This document shows, one piece after another, positions 26,855 through 34,722 of a stretch of 64,000 nucleotides of DNA. The notes beneath the pieces are model-generated. The model made no database searches, was not told where the DNA came from, and saw only the letters and a list, made by a program, of their open reading frames with translations. Numbering within the stretch: the stretch's first letter is position 1; every line of letters begins with the position of its first letter. The stretch comes from CAYJDG01 sp964368875 (GTDB taxonomy: Bacteria; Pseudomonadota; Alphaproteobacteria; Micavibrionales; Micavibrionaceae): assembly GCA_964368875.1 (NCBI GenBank), contig CAYJDG010000004.1:10043-74042 (forward strand), read 5' to 3'. Position numbers and translations under genes: made by a program.

Positions 26855-29800
26855 TCAGTCTTCAACACTTGCGAGCAAGGCAATATTGCCCCCGGTCGCC
26901 GTCGTGTTGATGCTGACGGTCTTTTCGGTCGCAAACCGGTGCAGGTAATACGGCCCGCCCGCTTTTGGCCCAGTGCCTGAGAGGCCCCGTCCGCCGAATG
27001 GCTGGACGCCCACGACTGCGCCGATGATGCTGCGGTTTATATAGATATTCCCCGCCTGAACAGCAGCGGTCGTTGCAGCAGTGCGTTCCTGCAGACGGCT
27101 GTGTAGCCCGAAGGTCAGGCCATACCCCGTTGCGTTCAATTCTTCGATTATCTTCTCGCGGTCTTTTGCTGCATACCGGATCACGTGCAACACAGGTCCG
27201 AAGACCTCGCGCGGCAGGCGTCTGATGCTGTCAATTTCATAGGCGCACGGCGCAATAAACCAGCCCGGCAGGGTATCCGCCATGGGCGCGCGCCCGATCA
27301 GCTTGCCAAATCCTTGCAGGCTTTCGACATGCTGCGAGAGGCCTTTCAGGGCATCGGCATCGATAACGGGGCCGACATCGGTTGCGGGATCGCGCGGATC
27401 GCCAACTTTCAGCTCAGCCAACGCGCCGCGCAGGAAAGATATCATTTTGTCGGCAATTTCGTTTTGTAGGTAAAGCACGCGGAGCGCCGAACAGCGCTGT
27501 CCAGCAGAGCCGAAGGCGCTCAGGATCACATCATCGATTACCTGTTCCGGCAAAGCGGTCGAATCGACGATCATCGCGTTCTGACCGCCGGTTTCAGCGA
27601 TCAACGGCACAATCGGGCCATCTTTCGCGGCCAGCGTCCGGTTGATCAGGCGGGCGACATCGGTTGAGCCGGTAAAGGCCACGCCATCAACTCCGTCATG
27701 CGCGGTGAGCGCAGCCCCGATACGGCCATCGCCGGGGAGGAGAGTAATCACTTCAGAGGGTATTCCGGCTTCCAACAGCAGTTTCACTGCTTCAAAGGCA
27801 ATCACGGGTGTCTGTTCGGCAGGCTTGGCGATCACAGCGTTCCCCGCCATCAGGGCCGCAGCAATCTGCCCCATAAAAATGGCCAGCGGGAAATTCCATG
27901 GGCTGATACAGACGAAAACACCGCGCCCCTCGAGCGTCAGGCGGTTGTCTTCCCCGGTCGGACCCGGCAGATACACACCCTCCGGCGCAAAATCCTCTAT
28001 GCCGCGTGCCGCATAATAGCGGCAGAAATCGACGGCTTCACGCACTTCGCTGATTGCATCATAAATGGTCTTACCACCCTCATGCTGCAAGATCCCGATC
28101 AGGCGCGGCGTATCGCGCTCCATCAGATCGGCCATTTTGTTTAAAGCTGCGGCCCGCTCGCTCGCCGGTATTTTCGACCACGCTGCAAAGCCTCTGCGGG
28201 CGACGTTGAAGGCGAGATCGATGCGGTCGGCGGTCGTATCCCAGATTTCAGCCAGAGCCTCGCCTGTATTGGCCGGGCAGGTTTGCACCTGTTTCGCGCC
28301 GCTCTTGATCGGATATTCACCCTTGATGATTGGCGTGACGGCCAGACTGCGCAGAGTTTGCGCCGCCGGAATTGCTGCAAAAAAGCCCTCCCTTGTAGCC
28401 CCGTGAGAAAGATCGATGCCGCGTGAATTGCTGCGCTCAGGCTGGAATACGTCCTGCGGCAAAGGCAGGCGTGATTGGCGTTTTTCTTCATGCGCACACA
28501 CTTTGGCGACCGGATCGGCAATCACTTCGGACGCCGCTGTCGTGCCGCGCACTTTGCTGACAAAGGACGTATTCGCCCCGTTTTCCAGCATCCGGCGCAC
28601 CAGATAGGCGAGGAGGTCTTCGTAACTGCCAACCGGGGCATAAACCGTCACCGGCACACGGTGTTCGGCCAGAACCTGATCGTGCAGAACCGTGCCCATA
28701 CCGTGCAGGCGCTGGAATTCAAACCCATCTTTCTTTTCCCCAGCCATCTCGAGAATTGCTGCGACCGTGTGGGCGTTGTGGGTTGCGAACATCGGGCGAA
28801 TAGGCCCGCGCAGGGCAAGCAGTTTCTGGGCGCAGGCGAGATAGGACAGATCCGTATTGATCTTGCGCGTAAAGACCGGATAGTCAGGCAAACCGCCCAC
28901 TTGGGCGCGTTTGATTTCGGTATCCCAATAGGCCCCTTTGACGAGCCGTACCTGCAGCTGGCGGCCAGCGCGCGCCGCCAGCGGTCCGATCTCATCGATC
29001 AGTTTAAAACACCGCTTATCATAGGCCTGAATGGCCATACCGAAGCCGTCCCAGCCAGCGAGATCGGGCAGGGTCGCAACCGCCGATAAAATCTCCCAGG
29101 CCAGCTCCAGCCGATCGGCCTCTTCGGCATCGACCGTCAATGAGATATTGCTCCGGGCGGCAAGGCGGCAGAGCGCTGAGAGCCGCTCTATCAGGGCAGG
29201 GACACAGAGATCATGCTGCGCCCAGCTGTAGCGCGGATAAAGGGCTGAGAGTTTGACCGACATCCCCGGTCGCGCCTGTAACGAGAGGCCCGGATCACCC
29301 GCTTTGCCGATCTTCTCGGCGGCCATCGCGTAGCTTTCGAAATAGCGGGTGGCGTCCTCAGCGGTGCGCGCCCCTTCGCCCAGCATGTCGTAGGACATAC
29401 GGTAGCCTTGTTTTTCGTGCTTTTTCGCAGCATCCGCCGCTTTGTCAATTGTCTCACCCAGCACGAATTGCTGGCCGATGCGGCGGATGGCTTCTTCCAT
29501 GCTGCGCCGGATGACCGGGCGGCCAAGGTCGCCGAGGAAAGACCCCAGCGTCTTTTGCGCCAGCCCCATGCCGAGGCCCGCGAGTTTCATCAAACCTGAC
29601 CCTGACGCCTGCCAGTTACCTGCCGCCATTTTTTCGCCGATCAAGGCATCGGCGGTCGCGCTATCCGGCACCCGCAGCAAGGCTTCCGCGAGCGTCATCA
29701 GGGCGAGGCCTTCCGGACTGCTCAAGGGATAGGTTTCAAGGAAACTCTCGATCTCACTCATGCCCGCTTTCTGGTCGCGGATATGGCGAATGAATACTTC

Positions 29801-29914
29801 AGCCTGAAGGGCGACGCGGCGGGCGCGGTCTGCGTCCCATTTGAGGGCGGCCAGCAGGTCGTCCACACAGGCGGCTTCGTCACGGAGATGGGCAGTTGCA
29901 AAGGAGGGGTGCAT
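26855..29914 (-). CDS. putA: Bifunctional proline dehydrogenase / P5C dehydrogenase
   Basis: A 1019-residue PutA oxidising proline to glutamate, feeding electrons to the quinone pool. The proline dehydrogenase part (about 100-450) has the flavin/substrate barrel with LVKGAYWDTEIKRAQ; the aldehyde dehydrogenase part (about 520-1000) has catalytic Cys in GSAGQRCSALRVLYLQ and general-base Glu in LIAETGGQNAMI. The N-terminus lacks the ribbon-helix-helix DNA-binding domain of E. coli PutA, so it cannot repress its own gene that way. No Lrp-type regulator is adjacent. Its ATG lies 43 bases from the divergent xseA start. Confidence 0.96.
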   Translation of the reverse strand: MHPSFATAHLRDEAACVDDLLAALKWDADRARRVALQAEVFIRHIRDQKAGMSEIESFLETYPLSSPEGLALMTLAEALLRVPDSATADALIGEKMAAGNWQASGSGLMKLAGLGMGLAQKTLGSFLGDLGRPVIRRSMEEAIRRIGQQFVLGETIDKAADAAKKHEKQGYRMSYDMLGEGARTAEDATRYFESYAMAAEKIGKAGDPGLSLQARPGMSVKLSALYPRYSWAQHDLCVPALIERLSALCRLAARSNISLTVDAEEADRLELAWEILSAVATLPDLAGWDGFGMAIQAYDKRCFKLIDEIGPLAARAGRQLQVRLVKGAYWDTEIKRAQVGGLPDYPVFTRKINTDLSYLACAQKLLALRGPIRPMFATHNAHTVAAILEMAGEKKDGFEFQRLHGMGTVLHDQVLAEHRVPVTVYAPVGSYEDLLAYLVRRMLENGANTSFVSKVRGTTAASEVIADPVAKVCAHEEKRQSRLPLPQDVFQPERSNSRGIDLSHGATREGFFAAIPAAQTLRSLAVTPIIKGEYPIKSGAKQVQTCPANTGEALAEIWDTTADRIDLAFNVARRGFAAWSKIPASERAAALNKMADLMERDTPRLIGILQHEGGKTIYDAISEVREAVDFCRYYAARGIEDFAPEGVYLPGPTGEDNRLTLEGRGVFVCISPWNFPLAIFMGQIAAALMAGNAVIAKPAEQTPVIAFEAVKLLLEAGIPSEVITLLPGDGRIGAALTAHDGVDGVAFTGSTDVARLINRTLAAKDGPIVPLIAETGGQNAMIVDSTALPEQVIDDVILSAFGSAGQRCSALRVLYLQNEIADKMISFLRGALAELKVGDPRDPATDVGPVIDADALKGLSQHVESLQGFGKLIGRAPMADTLPGWFIAPCAYEIDSIRRLPREVFGPVLHVIRYAAKDREKIIEELNATGYGLTFGLHSRLQERTAATTAAVQAGNIYINRSIIGAVVGVQPFGGRGLSGTGPKAGGPYYLHRFATEKTVSINTTATGGNIALLASVED

Positions 29915-29957
29915 GGGGTTTAAGATACCATTGTTTCGCGCGAAAGAAAGCTACGCC

Positions 29958-31292
29958 ATGGCCGACCCGACAAATGTTCCAGAACTCAGTGTATCGGAAC
30001 TCGCTCAATCCCTGAAACGCACGCTTGAGGACACCTATGGCCGGGTGCGGGTCCGGGGTGAATTGTCCAAGGTTAAAGTCCACACGTCCGGCCATCTTTA
30101 CTCCGACCTCAAGGATGCCGATTCGGTCATCAACCTGATCTGCTGGCGGGGCAGCCTCGCCAAGCTCGCGATCAAACCCGAGGAAGGTCTAGAGGTCATC
30201 TGCACGGGCAAGATCACCACCTACCCCGCACGCTCGAATTACCAGTTGGTGGTTGACCAGATGGAGCTGGCCGGACAAGGCGCCCTCCTCAAAATGCTGG
30301 AAGACCGCCGCAAAAAACTCACTGCCGAAGGTCTGTTCGAACCGGGCCGGAAAAAGGCTCTCCCTTATCTTCCGCGCGTCATCGGCGTGGTCACTTCGCC
30401 TACGGGCGCAGTCATTCGCGATATCATTCACCGCCTTGACGACCGCTTTCCCTGCCATGTTCTGGTGTGGCCCGTGCCGGTCCAAGGTGATGGAGCCGCG
30501 GCAAAAATTGCTGCAGCAATTCGCGGCTTCGCCGCCCTGCCGGAGAACGGTAAAACCCCGCGTCCTGATCTCTTGATTGTCGCCCGCGGCGGTGGCTCGC
30601 TCGAAGATTTGATGCCCTTCAACGAGGAAGAGGTCGTGCGCGCCGTCGCTGAATGCTCCATTCCTTTGATCTCCGCCGTCGGCCATGAAACCGACACCAC
30701 CCTGATTGATTTCGCAGCCGACCGCCGCGCCCCGACACCGACCGCGGCTGCCGAAATGGCTGTCCCTGAACGTCTGCCCCTGCTTGGTCTCACGCAGGAG
30801 AACGGCCAGCGCATGATGCAATCCCTGCAACGGATCTTGCGCGAACACCGCCAGAAACTGGCGACTTTGCAGGCCAAACTCGGGGATCCTTTGCGCCTGC
30901 TGGAAATACAAAATCAGGCCTTCGACCATGCCAGCGACCGCCTTTTTCAGGGCATGCGCGGACAGGTTCAACATAAACGGCAAGCCCTCCTTGAAGTCTC
31001 CAGCCGCCTCCTCCATCCGCGGGAACGCATCGCGCAGGCCCGTCAGGCACTCGGCTTCCAGACCCCGCAACTCTCCCGGCTGGGTGCGCGTCTGACCAGC
31101 GATGCGCAAGAGAAACTCGACCGCGCGTTCCAGCTGCTCAAGGTCATGTCTTATACCAATACTCTGCAACGTGGCTTCGCCGTTGTGCGCAATGATCAGG
31201 GCCAGTTGGTCAGCGGGGTTGTCCAGACATCGTCAGGGCAAGCCTTAAACGTCGAGTTTGCCGACGGCAGTGTGAAAACGCGGGTTGAATAA
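29958..31292 (+). CDS. xseA: Exodeoxyribonuclease VII large subunit
   Basis: A 444-residue large subunit of exonuclease VII, which degrades single-stranded DNA. It has the N-terminal OB-fold (LSVSELAQSLKRTLEDTYGRVRVRGELS, seen as VRVRGELSKVKVHTSGH), the catalytic-region motif VARGGGSLEDLMPFNEEEVVRA, GHETDTTLIDFAADRRAPTPTAAAE, and a C-terminal coiled-coil stretch. The start at 29958 (MADPTNVP) is chosen over 29841, which would overlap putA. No xseB follows; the small subunit must be elsewhere. The end overlaps the next gene by eight bases if that gene uses its TTG start. Confidence 0.95.
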   Translation: MADPTNVPELSVSELAQSLKRTLEDTYGRVRVRGELSKVKVHTSGHLYSDLKDADSVINLICWRGSLAKLAIKPEEGLEVICTGKITTYPARSNYQLVVDQMELAGQGALLKMLEDRRKKLTAEGLFEPGRKKALPYLPRVIGVVTSPTGAVIRDIIHRLDDRFPCHVLVWPVPVQGDGAAAKIAAAIRGFAALPENGKTPRPDLLIVARGGGSLEDLMPFNEEEVVRAVAECSIPLISAVGHETDTTLIDFAADRRAPTPTAAAEMAVPERLPLLGLTQENGQRMMQSLQRILREHRQKLATLQAKLGDPLRLLEIQNQAFDHASDRLFQGMRGQVQHKRQALLEVSSRLLHPRERIAQARQALGFQTPQLSRLGARLTSDAQEKLDRAFQLLKVMSYTNTLQRGFAVVRNDQGQLVSGVVQTSSGQALNVEFADGSVKTRVE

Positions 31293-31851
31293 CCCTCAGA
31301 AATACCCTAAATCTGAGCACGTTTTCGAAAAAGCGGGTATACTGGACCACATGCGCGACAGTCTGAAAGAACTGATGGACCGGCTCGGGGTAACCTATGA
31401 GCTCTCACCATACGAGACCTACCCGGTCTCGGTGATGGAGGGTAACATCACCTGCAGCGCAGAAGTGCGCATGAATCCTGATGGCAACGAAGTCGAAGCG
31501 GAAATCCAGCTGCTGCGCGAAGAGCCTGAACCCGGTAAAAAGCCAGTCGAACAGATTCTCTGGATGAAGGCCACGCCCCATGTCCAGACCAAGTGGTCGG
31601 TCAAGGATTTGCGCATCAAGAATGAGAACTGGGTCGGCAAGGTTTATAACTGGGAAGAGAAATGCTGCAATTTCCTGCGCGCCGTTATCGGTGAGCTTGC
31701 TTTGGGCAATATGCCGGATATAGAAGCGTTGCTCGAGCGCGAGATGAAGGAAAAAGAACGCTTCGGCGACCAGCGCGGCTCAGGCGCAGGTAAATCCCCG
31801 AAAATCCGCCCGGGCCAATTGCTCGACATGAAAAAGGGCCAAGGCTTCTAA
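31285..31851 (+). CDS. Conserved-looking hypothetical protein
   Basis: A 188-residue soluble protein, acidic and charged, with segments SLKELMDRLGVTYELSPYETYP, split here as SLKELMDRLGV and ELSPYETYP, and a Lys/Gly-rich tail (GAGKSPKIRPGQLLDMKKGQGF). No membrane helix or known motif. The frame extends back to a TTG at 31285 overlapping the xseA stop; the first ATG is at 31351 and would give 166 residues. Protein-like composition before that ATG favours the longer form. Function unknown; probably co-transcribed with xseA. Confidence 0.7.
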   Translation: MNNPQKYPKSEHVFEKAGILDHMRDSLKELMDRLGVTYELSPYETYPVSVMEGNITCSAEVRMNPDGNEVEAEIQLLREEPEPGKKPVEQILWMKATPHVQTKWSVKDLRIKNENWVGKVYNWEEKCCNFLRAVIGELALGNMPDIEALLEREMKEKERFGDQRGSGAGKSPKIRPGQLLDMKKGQGF

Positions 31852-31870
31852 AGCTGGGTTCTAAAAACCC

Positions 31871-32587
31871 TTATAAAGCGACGATAATCCCGTAATCCGT
31901 CGCGATTTTCCCAAGCCCGCCGGCTTCAAAACGCGCTGTTCCTTCAAAGTACCAATTAGGGCCTTCGCGGATCAGCATGCCGACAATCAGCGCTGTCGTC
32001 TTGGGGTTTTCCTGAAACTCCTTGTCGAGATTGAAGCGCATGATCTCGGTTTTGGTTTCTTTATTGATAACGCGCAGGAAACAATTGCGCACGTTGTTGA
32101 AGGTGTGGTTGCGCAGGGCTGCTTCGTAGATTGAAACGACAAACGCCGTTCTGCTGACCTCAAAGGGCAGCGCCATCAGGTCGATATGAATGATCTCGTC
32201 ATCGCCGTCGCCGGCGCCGGTGCGGTTATCGCCCTCATGAACGACGGAGCCATCGGCGCTTTTCAGGCAGTTATAAAAAACGAAATCTTCGTCGGCGGCG
32301 GTTTTATCATGCCGGTCGAGCAGGAAAACACTGGCATCGAGGTCAGGCGCCTCGTTTTCAAAGCCGATGACATCCCAGCCAACTCCGACCGTGATGTATT
32401 TAAGGGTCGGGTCGAGCTTAGTCAGGCTGACCTGCTCGCCTGGTTTCAGGTGATAGGATTTATCGTTGGGGTCTTTGTTGGCCTCCGGGTCGAACGGCGC
32501 AACCTTGTCGTCCGGGTTGGGCGCATCGGCTCCGGTCGGATCGCCAAAATCTATGCGGGGGCCAGCAGTTGCCTCGGTTTCACTCAT
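31871..32587 (-). CDS. TerD-family protein
   Basis: A 238-residue TerD-domain protein. The first 60 residues are an acidic, Asp/Pro-rich leader (GDPTGADAPNPDDKVAPFDP), followed by the TerD calcium-binding fold: ITVGVGWDVIG, LDASVFLLDRHDK, and GDDEIIHIDLMALP. TerD proteins bind calcium and are linked to tellurite, phage and stress responses. It lies downstream of a second Ter-type gene on the same strand with 121 bases between. No other ter genes (terB, terC, terZ) are visible, so the classic resistance operon is not present here. Confidence 0.92.
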   Translation of the reverse strand: MSETEATAGPRIDFGDPTGADAPNPDDKVAPFDPEANKDPNDKSYHLKPGEQVSLTKLDPTLKYITVGVGWDVIGFENEAPDLDASVFLLDRHDKTAADEDFVFYNCLKSADGSVVHEGDNRTGAGDGDDEIIHIDLMALPFEVSRTAFVVSIYEAALRNHTFNNVRNCFLRVINKETKTEIMRFNLDKEFQENPKTTALIVGMLIREGPNWYFEGTARFEAGGLGKIATDYGIIVAL

Positions 32588-32708
32588 GTTTTGATTCCAT
32601 TACTTATGTCTGGCCGGATAGCCGAAGATCACAGCTTACCCATAGATTCTTACCAAAAGCTGAAGCCCGGTGCCATGCCGAAAGCGCGGAGACGGGCCAA
32701 TCCTTCGA

Positions 32709-33512
32709 CTATTCTGCCGCCGGGGAGGCCTCATGCGCTGTTTTAGACCCCGTATCCCATTCAAGCCCGTAACCAAACGCCCGGTCCATTTCGGCGTGAC
32801 CGGCGAAATATTCGGTGTAATTGGTCAATTTGATCCCGTCGCGGACGTTTTCAAGCCCGGCGATTGAACAGATACTTAAGTGTTTGTGATGGCTTGCAAG
32901 CGTTACGATCATCGGCTTCTGGCCGGGTACACGGACCTGAATTTGGGGTCTGCACATCGCCCAGTCGAGCGCGCCCTTGTAGATGTAAATATAAACCAGC
33001 ATGCGGCGGATTTTCGGCCACATCGGGCCATTGATATGGATGGCTTCGTCATCGCCCTGCTTGTTGCCGGTCTGCTCGTCTCCGGACAAGGACATATATG
33101 GCATCGATTTATAATTGCCCATCTGGTTGCCGAAGGCCTGAATCGCGCCACGGTGCCCGTCCTGTAATTCATAAAGGCAGCCGAGATCGAGATCGATATT
33201 GGCCATGCGCTTTTTATGAAAGAGCCTGCCCATAAAAGATTCATCCGGCACCATGCGGTTGTCCCATGCCGCAGCAATCGTAATGTCGCCGAAGCCGCCC
33301 GGCGGTGGCGAGACCGAGAGCGTATCGTCGCGGCTGCCCAGAAAATCGGCGCTGCCGGAATTGGTATTGCGGTCGATATACCCGGCGGCACCCCGCGCGC
33401 GCCCGTGTCCGGAGAAAGTGCCCCGTTCGCGGTTGGCATCGATCAGTGCCTGCTGCACGTCTTCGGGTTTTTTGGTCTGATTGAAACTGGCTGAGAAATC
33501 GTCGTTTGGCAT
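32709..33512 (-). CDS. TerA-like tellurium-resistance family protein
   Basis: A 267-residue protein with a disordered N-terminal 80 residues and a TerD/TerA-type domain in the C-terminal two thirds: IDLDLGCLYELQDGHRG, the QAFGNQMG segment, GDDEAIHINGPMWPKIRRMLVYIYIYKGALDW, seen as GDDEAIHIN and RRMLVYIYIYKGALDW. The family usually has LCYLL-DG-plus-QALGN and GDDR/GE in these places, which matches TerA rather than TerD. It likely acts with the downstream TerD-family protein. Confidence 0.82.
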   Translation of the reverse strand: MPNDDFSASFNQTKKPEDVQQALIDANRERGTFSGHGRARGAAGYIDRNTNSGSADFLGSRDDTLSVSPPPGGFGDITIAAAWDNRMVPDESFMGRLFHKKRMANIDLDLGCLYELQDGHRGAIQAFGNQMGNYKSMPYMSLSGDEQTGNKQGDDEAIHINGPMWPKIRRMLVYIYIYKGALDWAMCRPQIQVRVPGQKPMIVTLASHHKHLSICSIAGLENVRDGIKLTNYTEYFAGHAEMDRAFGYGLEWDTGSKTAHEASPAAE

Positions 33513-33591
33513 GGGGTCTGGCTCCGCTAAGGCAACCAGAATACCTCAAATGACAGGGCGGCGGGAAGGGCGTAAATGAACGCGGGCGCAG

Positions 33592-34371
33592 TCAGAGAGG
33601 TAGTGGTTTTAATGCTGCGGCTACGAGGGGTCCTGCAGGCGCAGCGAGAGCTGGGGCGGCTGGCGCGGCAGCAGGAATAATCACAGCATAAATTGCTGCA
33701 ATATCGCCTGCCACGCCCAGAGAAACTTTGCTGCCACCACCTGAGTCTGGTTTCAGCGTGCTTTCAGTCCCACTCTTTTCTGCCTTAAAGCGTTTTGTAA
33801 ACTGAACCAATTCATCCTCGGACAGGTCCTGTTTGCTCAATCCTGCGATATGGTTGTCCAGCGCGGTTGATGGGCCTTTTATTACAGGCGTCGTGGGGGC
33901 TGATGAACCTGCAGCATAAAGTTTTTCTTCTTTTTTGGGGGCCTGTATCTGAGCAAGCCTGAGATCGAAAACATTTCGTCCACCAAAAACGCCATAAGAT
34001 TGGTCCTCACCTTGTAGACCAGCGCGAGCCATGAGGCCGATGATGGTTTGAGCGGAGCGCAGATGGAGAGCCTGAGATGATGAATCTCCCAGATTGCCGT
34101 TTATTGCATGGGCCGCTGTAGCCAGCGTCATCTGACCATAGGCCAGTAACTGCCTACGCACTGTGTTAGGATCGGAAAGCGGCGATGGAAGGCTTTCTTT
34201 ACCCCCACCCTCCTGATACTGGCGGGCAAGACGTGTAGCATTCTCAAGAGCCATATACCTGTCATACGGTGTGTTTTTGGGATCGGCAGAAATAATCAGA
34301 TGATCAACCATCATCTTATAAAGATCGGAAGATGGGACGGATCCGGGGGCGGGTGATATCAAAAGCGGCAT
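33592..34371 (-). CDS. Hypothetical protein with Ala/Pro-rich C-terminus
   Basis: A 259-residue protein with no recognised domain. The N-terminal half is helical and charged (YDRYMALENATRLARQYQEGGG); the C-terminal 50 residues end in a hydrophobic Ala/Pro stretch (AAAPAAPALAAPAGPLVAAALKPLPL, described here as Ala/Pro-rich) that could be a weak membrane-associating tail. It is upstream of the TerA-like gene on the same strand and next to an AT-rich intergenic region. Codon use looks less GC-biased than flanking housekeeping genes. Function unknown. Confidence 0.65.
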   Translation of the reverse strand: MPLLISPAPGSVPSSDLYKMMVDHLIISADPKNTPYDRYMALENATRLARQYQEGGGKESLPSPLSDPNTVRRQLLAYGQMTLATAAHAINGNLGDSSSQALHLRSAQTIIGLMARAGLQGEDQSYGVFGGRNVFDLRLAQIQAPKKEEKLYAAGSSAPTTPVIKGPSTALDNHIAGLSKQDLSEDELVQFTKRFKAEKSGTESTLKPDSGGGSKVSLGVAGDIAAIYAVIIPAAAPAAPALAAPAGPLVAAALKPLPL

Positions 34372-34444
34372 CGTTCACCTTTTTTGTTATACATAATGTT
34401 GAAGAGGTTTCGATGAATTGTCAATTTTTTAAACCCTAAAAATC

Positions 34445-34472
34445 TTGACTTTTTAGTAAGATTTCCTATATT
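34445..34472 (+). promoter_or_regulatory. Sigma-70-like promoter upstream of ettA
   Basis: TTGACT at 34445-34450, a 16-base spacer and TATATT at 34467-34472, in a locally AT-rich stretch. Points toward the small ORF at 34533 and ettA. Confidence 0.6.
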
Positions 34473-34532
34473 AAAGTAATTAAATTATAAAATATAGCTG
34501 CTTGGTATTTTAAAGCTAACTATGGAGATGTG

Positions 34533-34682
34533 ATGGCGTCGCCTGTTTCAAAACAAACTATTATCCGAAAAAATTCAACTGACGATCAAACTGATATGAA
34601 TTGCGGTTTCGAAAAAAATAAAACGCGGAACGAACTGAACAAACTGCCCGGATTCTTTGACCTTCCGGCTTTGTTGCTGTAA
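34533..34682 (+). CDS. Candidate 49-residue small protein or leader ORF
   Basis: A short frame with ATG five bases after GGAG. The predicted product is polar and charged in the middle (STDDQTDMNCGFEKNKTRNE) and ends in a hydrophobic LPALLL. It lies between the predicted promoter and ettA, ending 40 bases before the ettA ATG. It may be a real small protein, an upstream leader ORF, or chance; no homology can be judged by eye. Confidence 0.35.
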   Translation: MASPVSKQTIIRKNSTDDQTDMNCGFEKNKTRNELNKLPGFFDLPALLL

Positions 34683-34722
34683 GACACTCTGCATATTTCA
34701 AGACCGACGCGAGGACGAACCC

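Larger units (their letters stand above)
34372..34722. other. AT-rich intergenic region before ettA
   Basis: About 350 bases between a leftward hypothetical gene and ettA, clearly AT-richer than its surroundings, especially 34380-34520. It holds a good sigma-70-like promoter pointing right (34445-34472), a candidate 49-codon ORF (34533-34682), and 40 bases of spacer to the ettA start. Confidence 0.7.

Noticed and set aside
30189..31169. 326-codon open frame antisense to xseA
   Set aside because: Mirror of xseA codons, no domain.
31856..31870. Hairpin GGGTT-CTAAA-AACCC between two convergent genes
   Set aside because: Five-pair stem with only two Ts after it; too weak to call a terminator.
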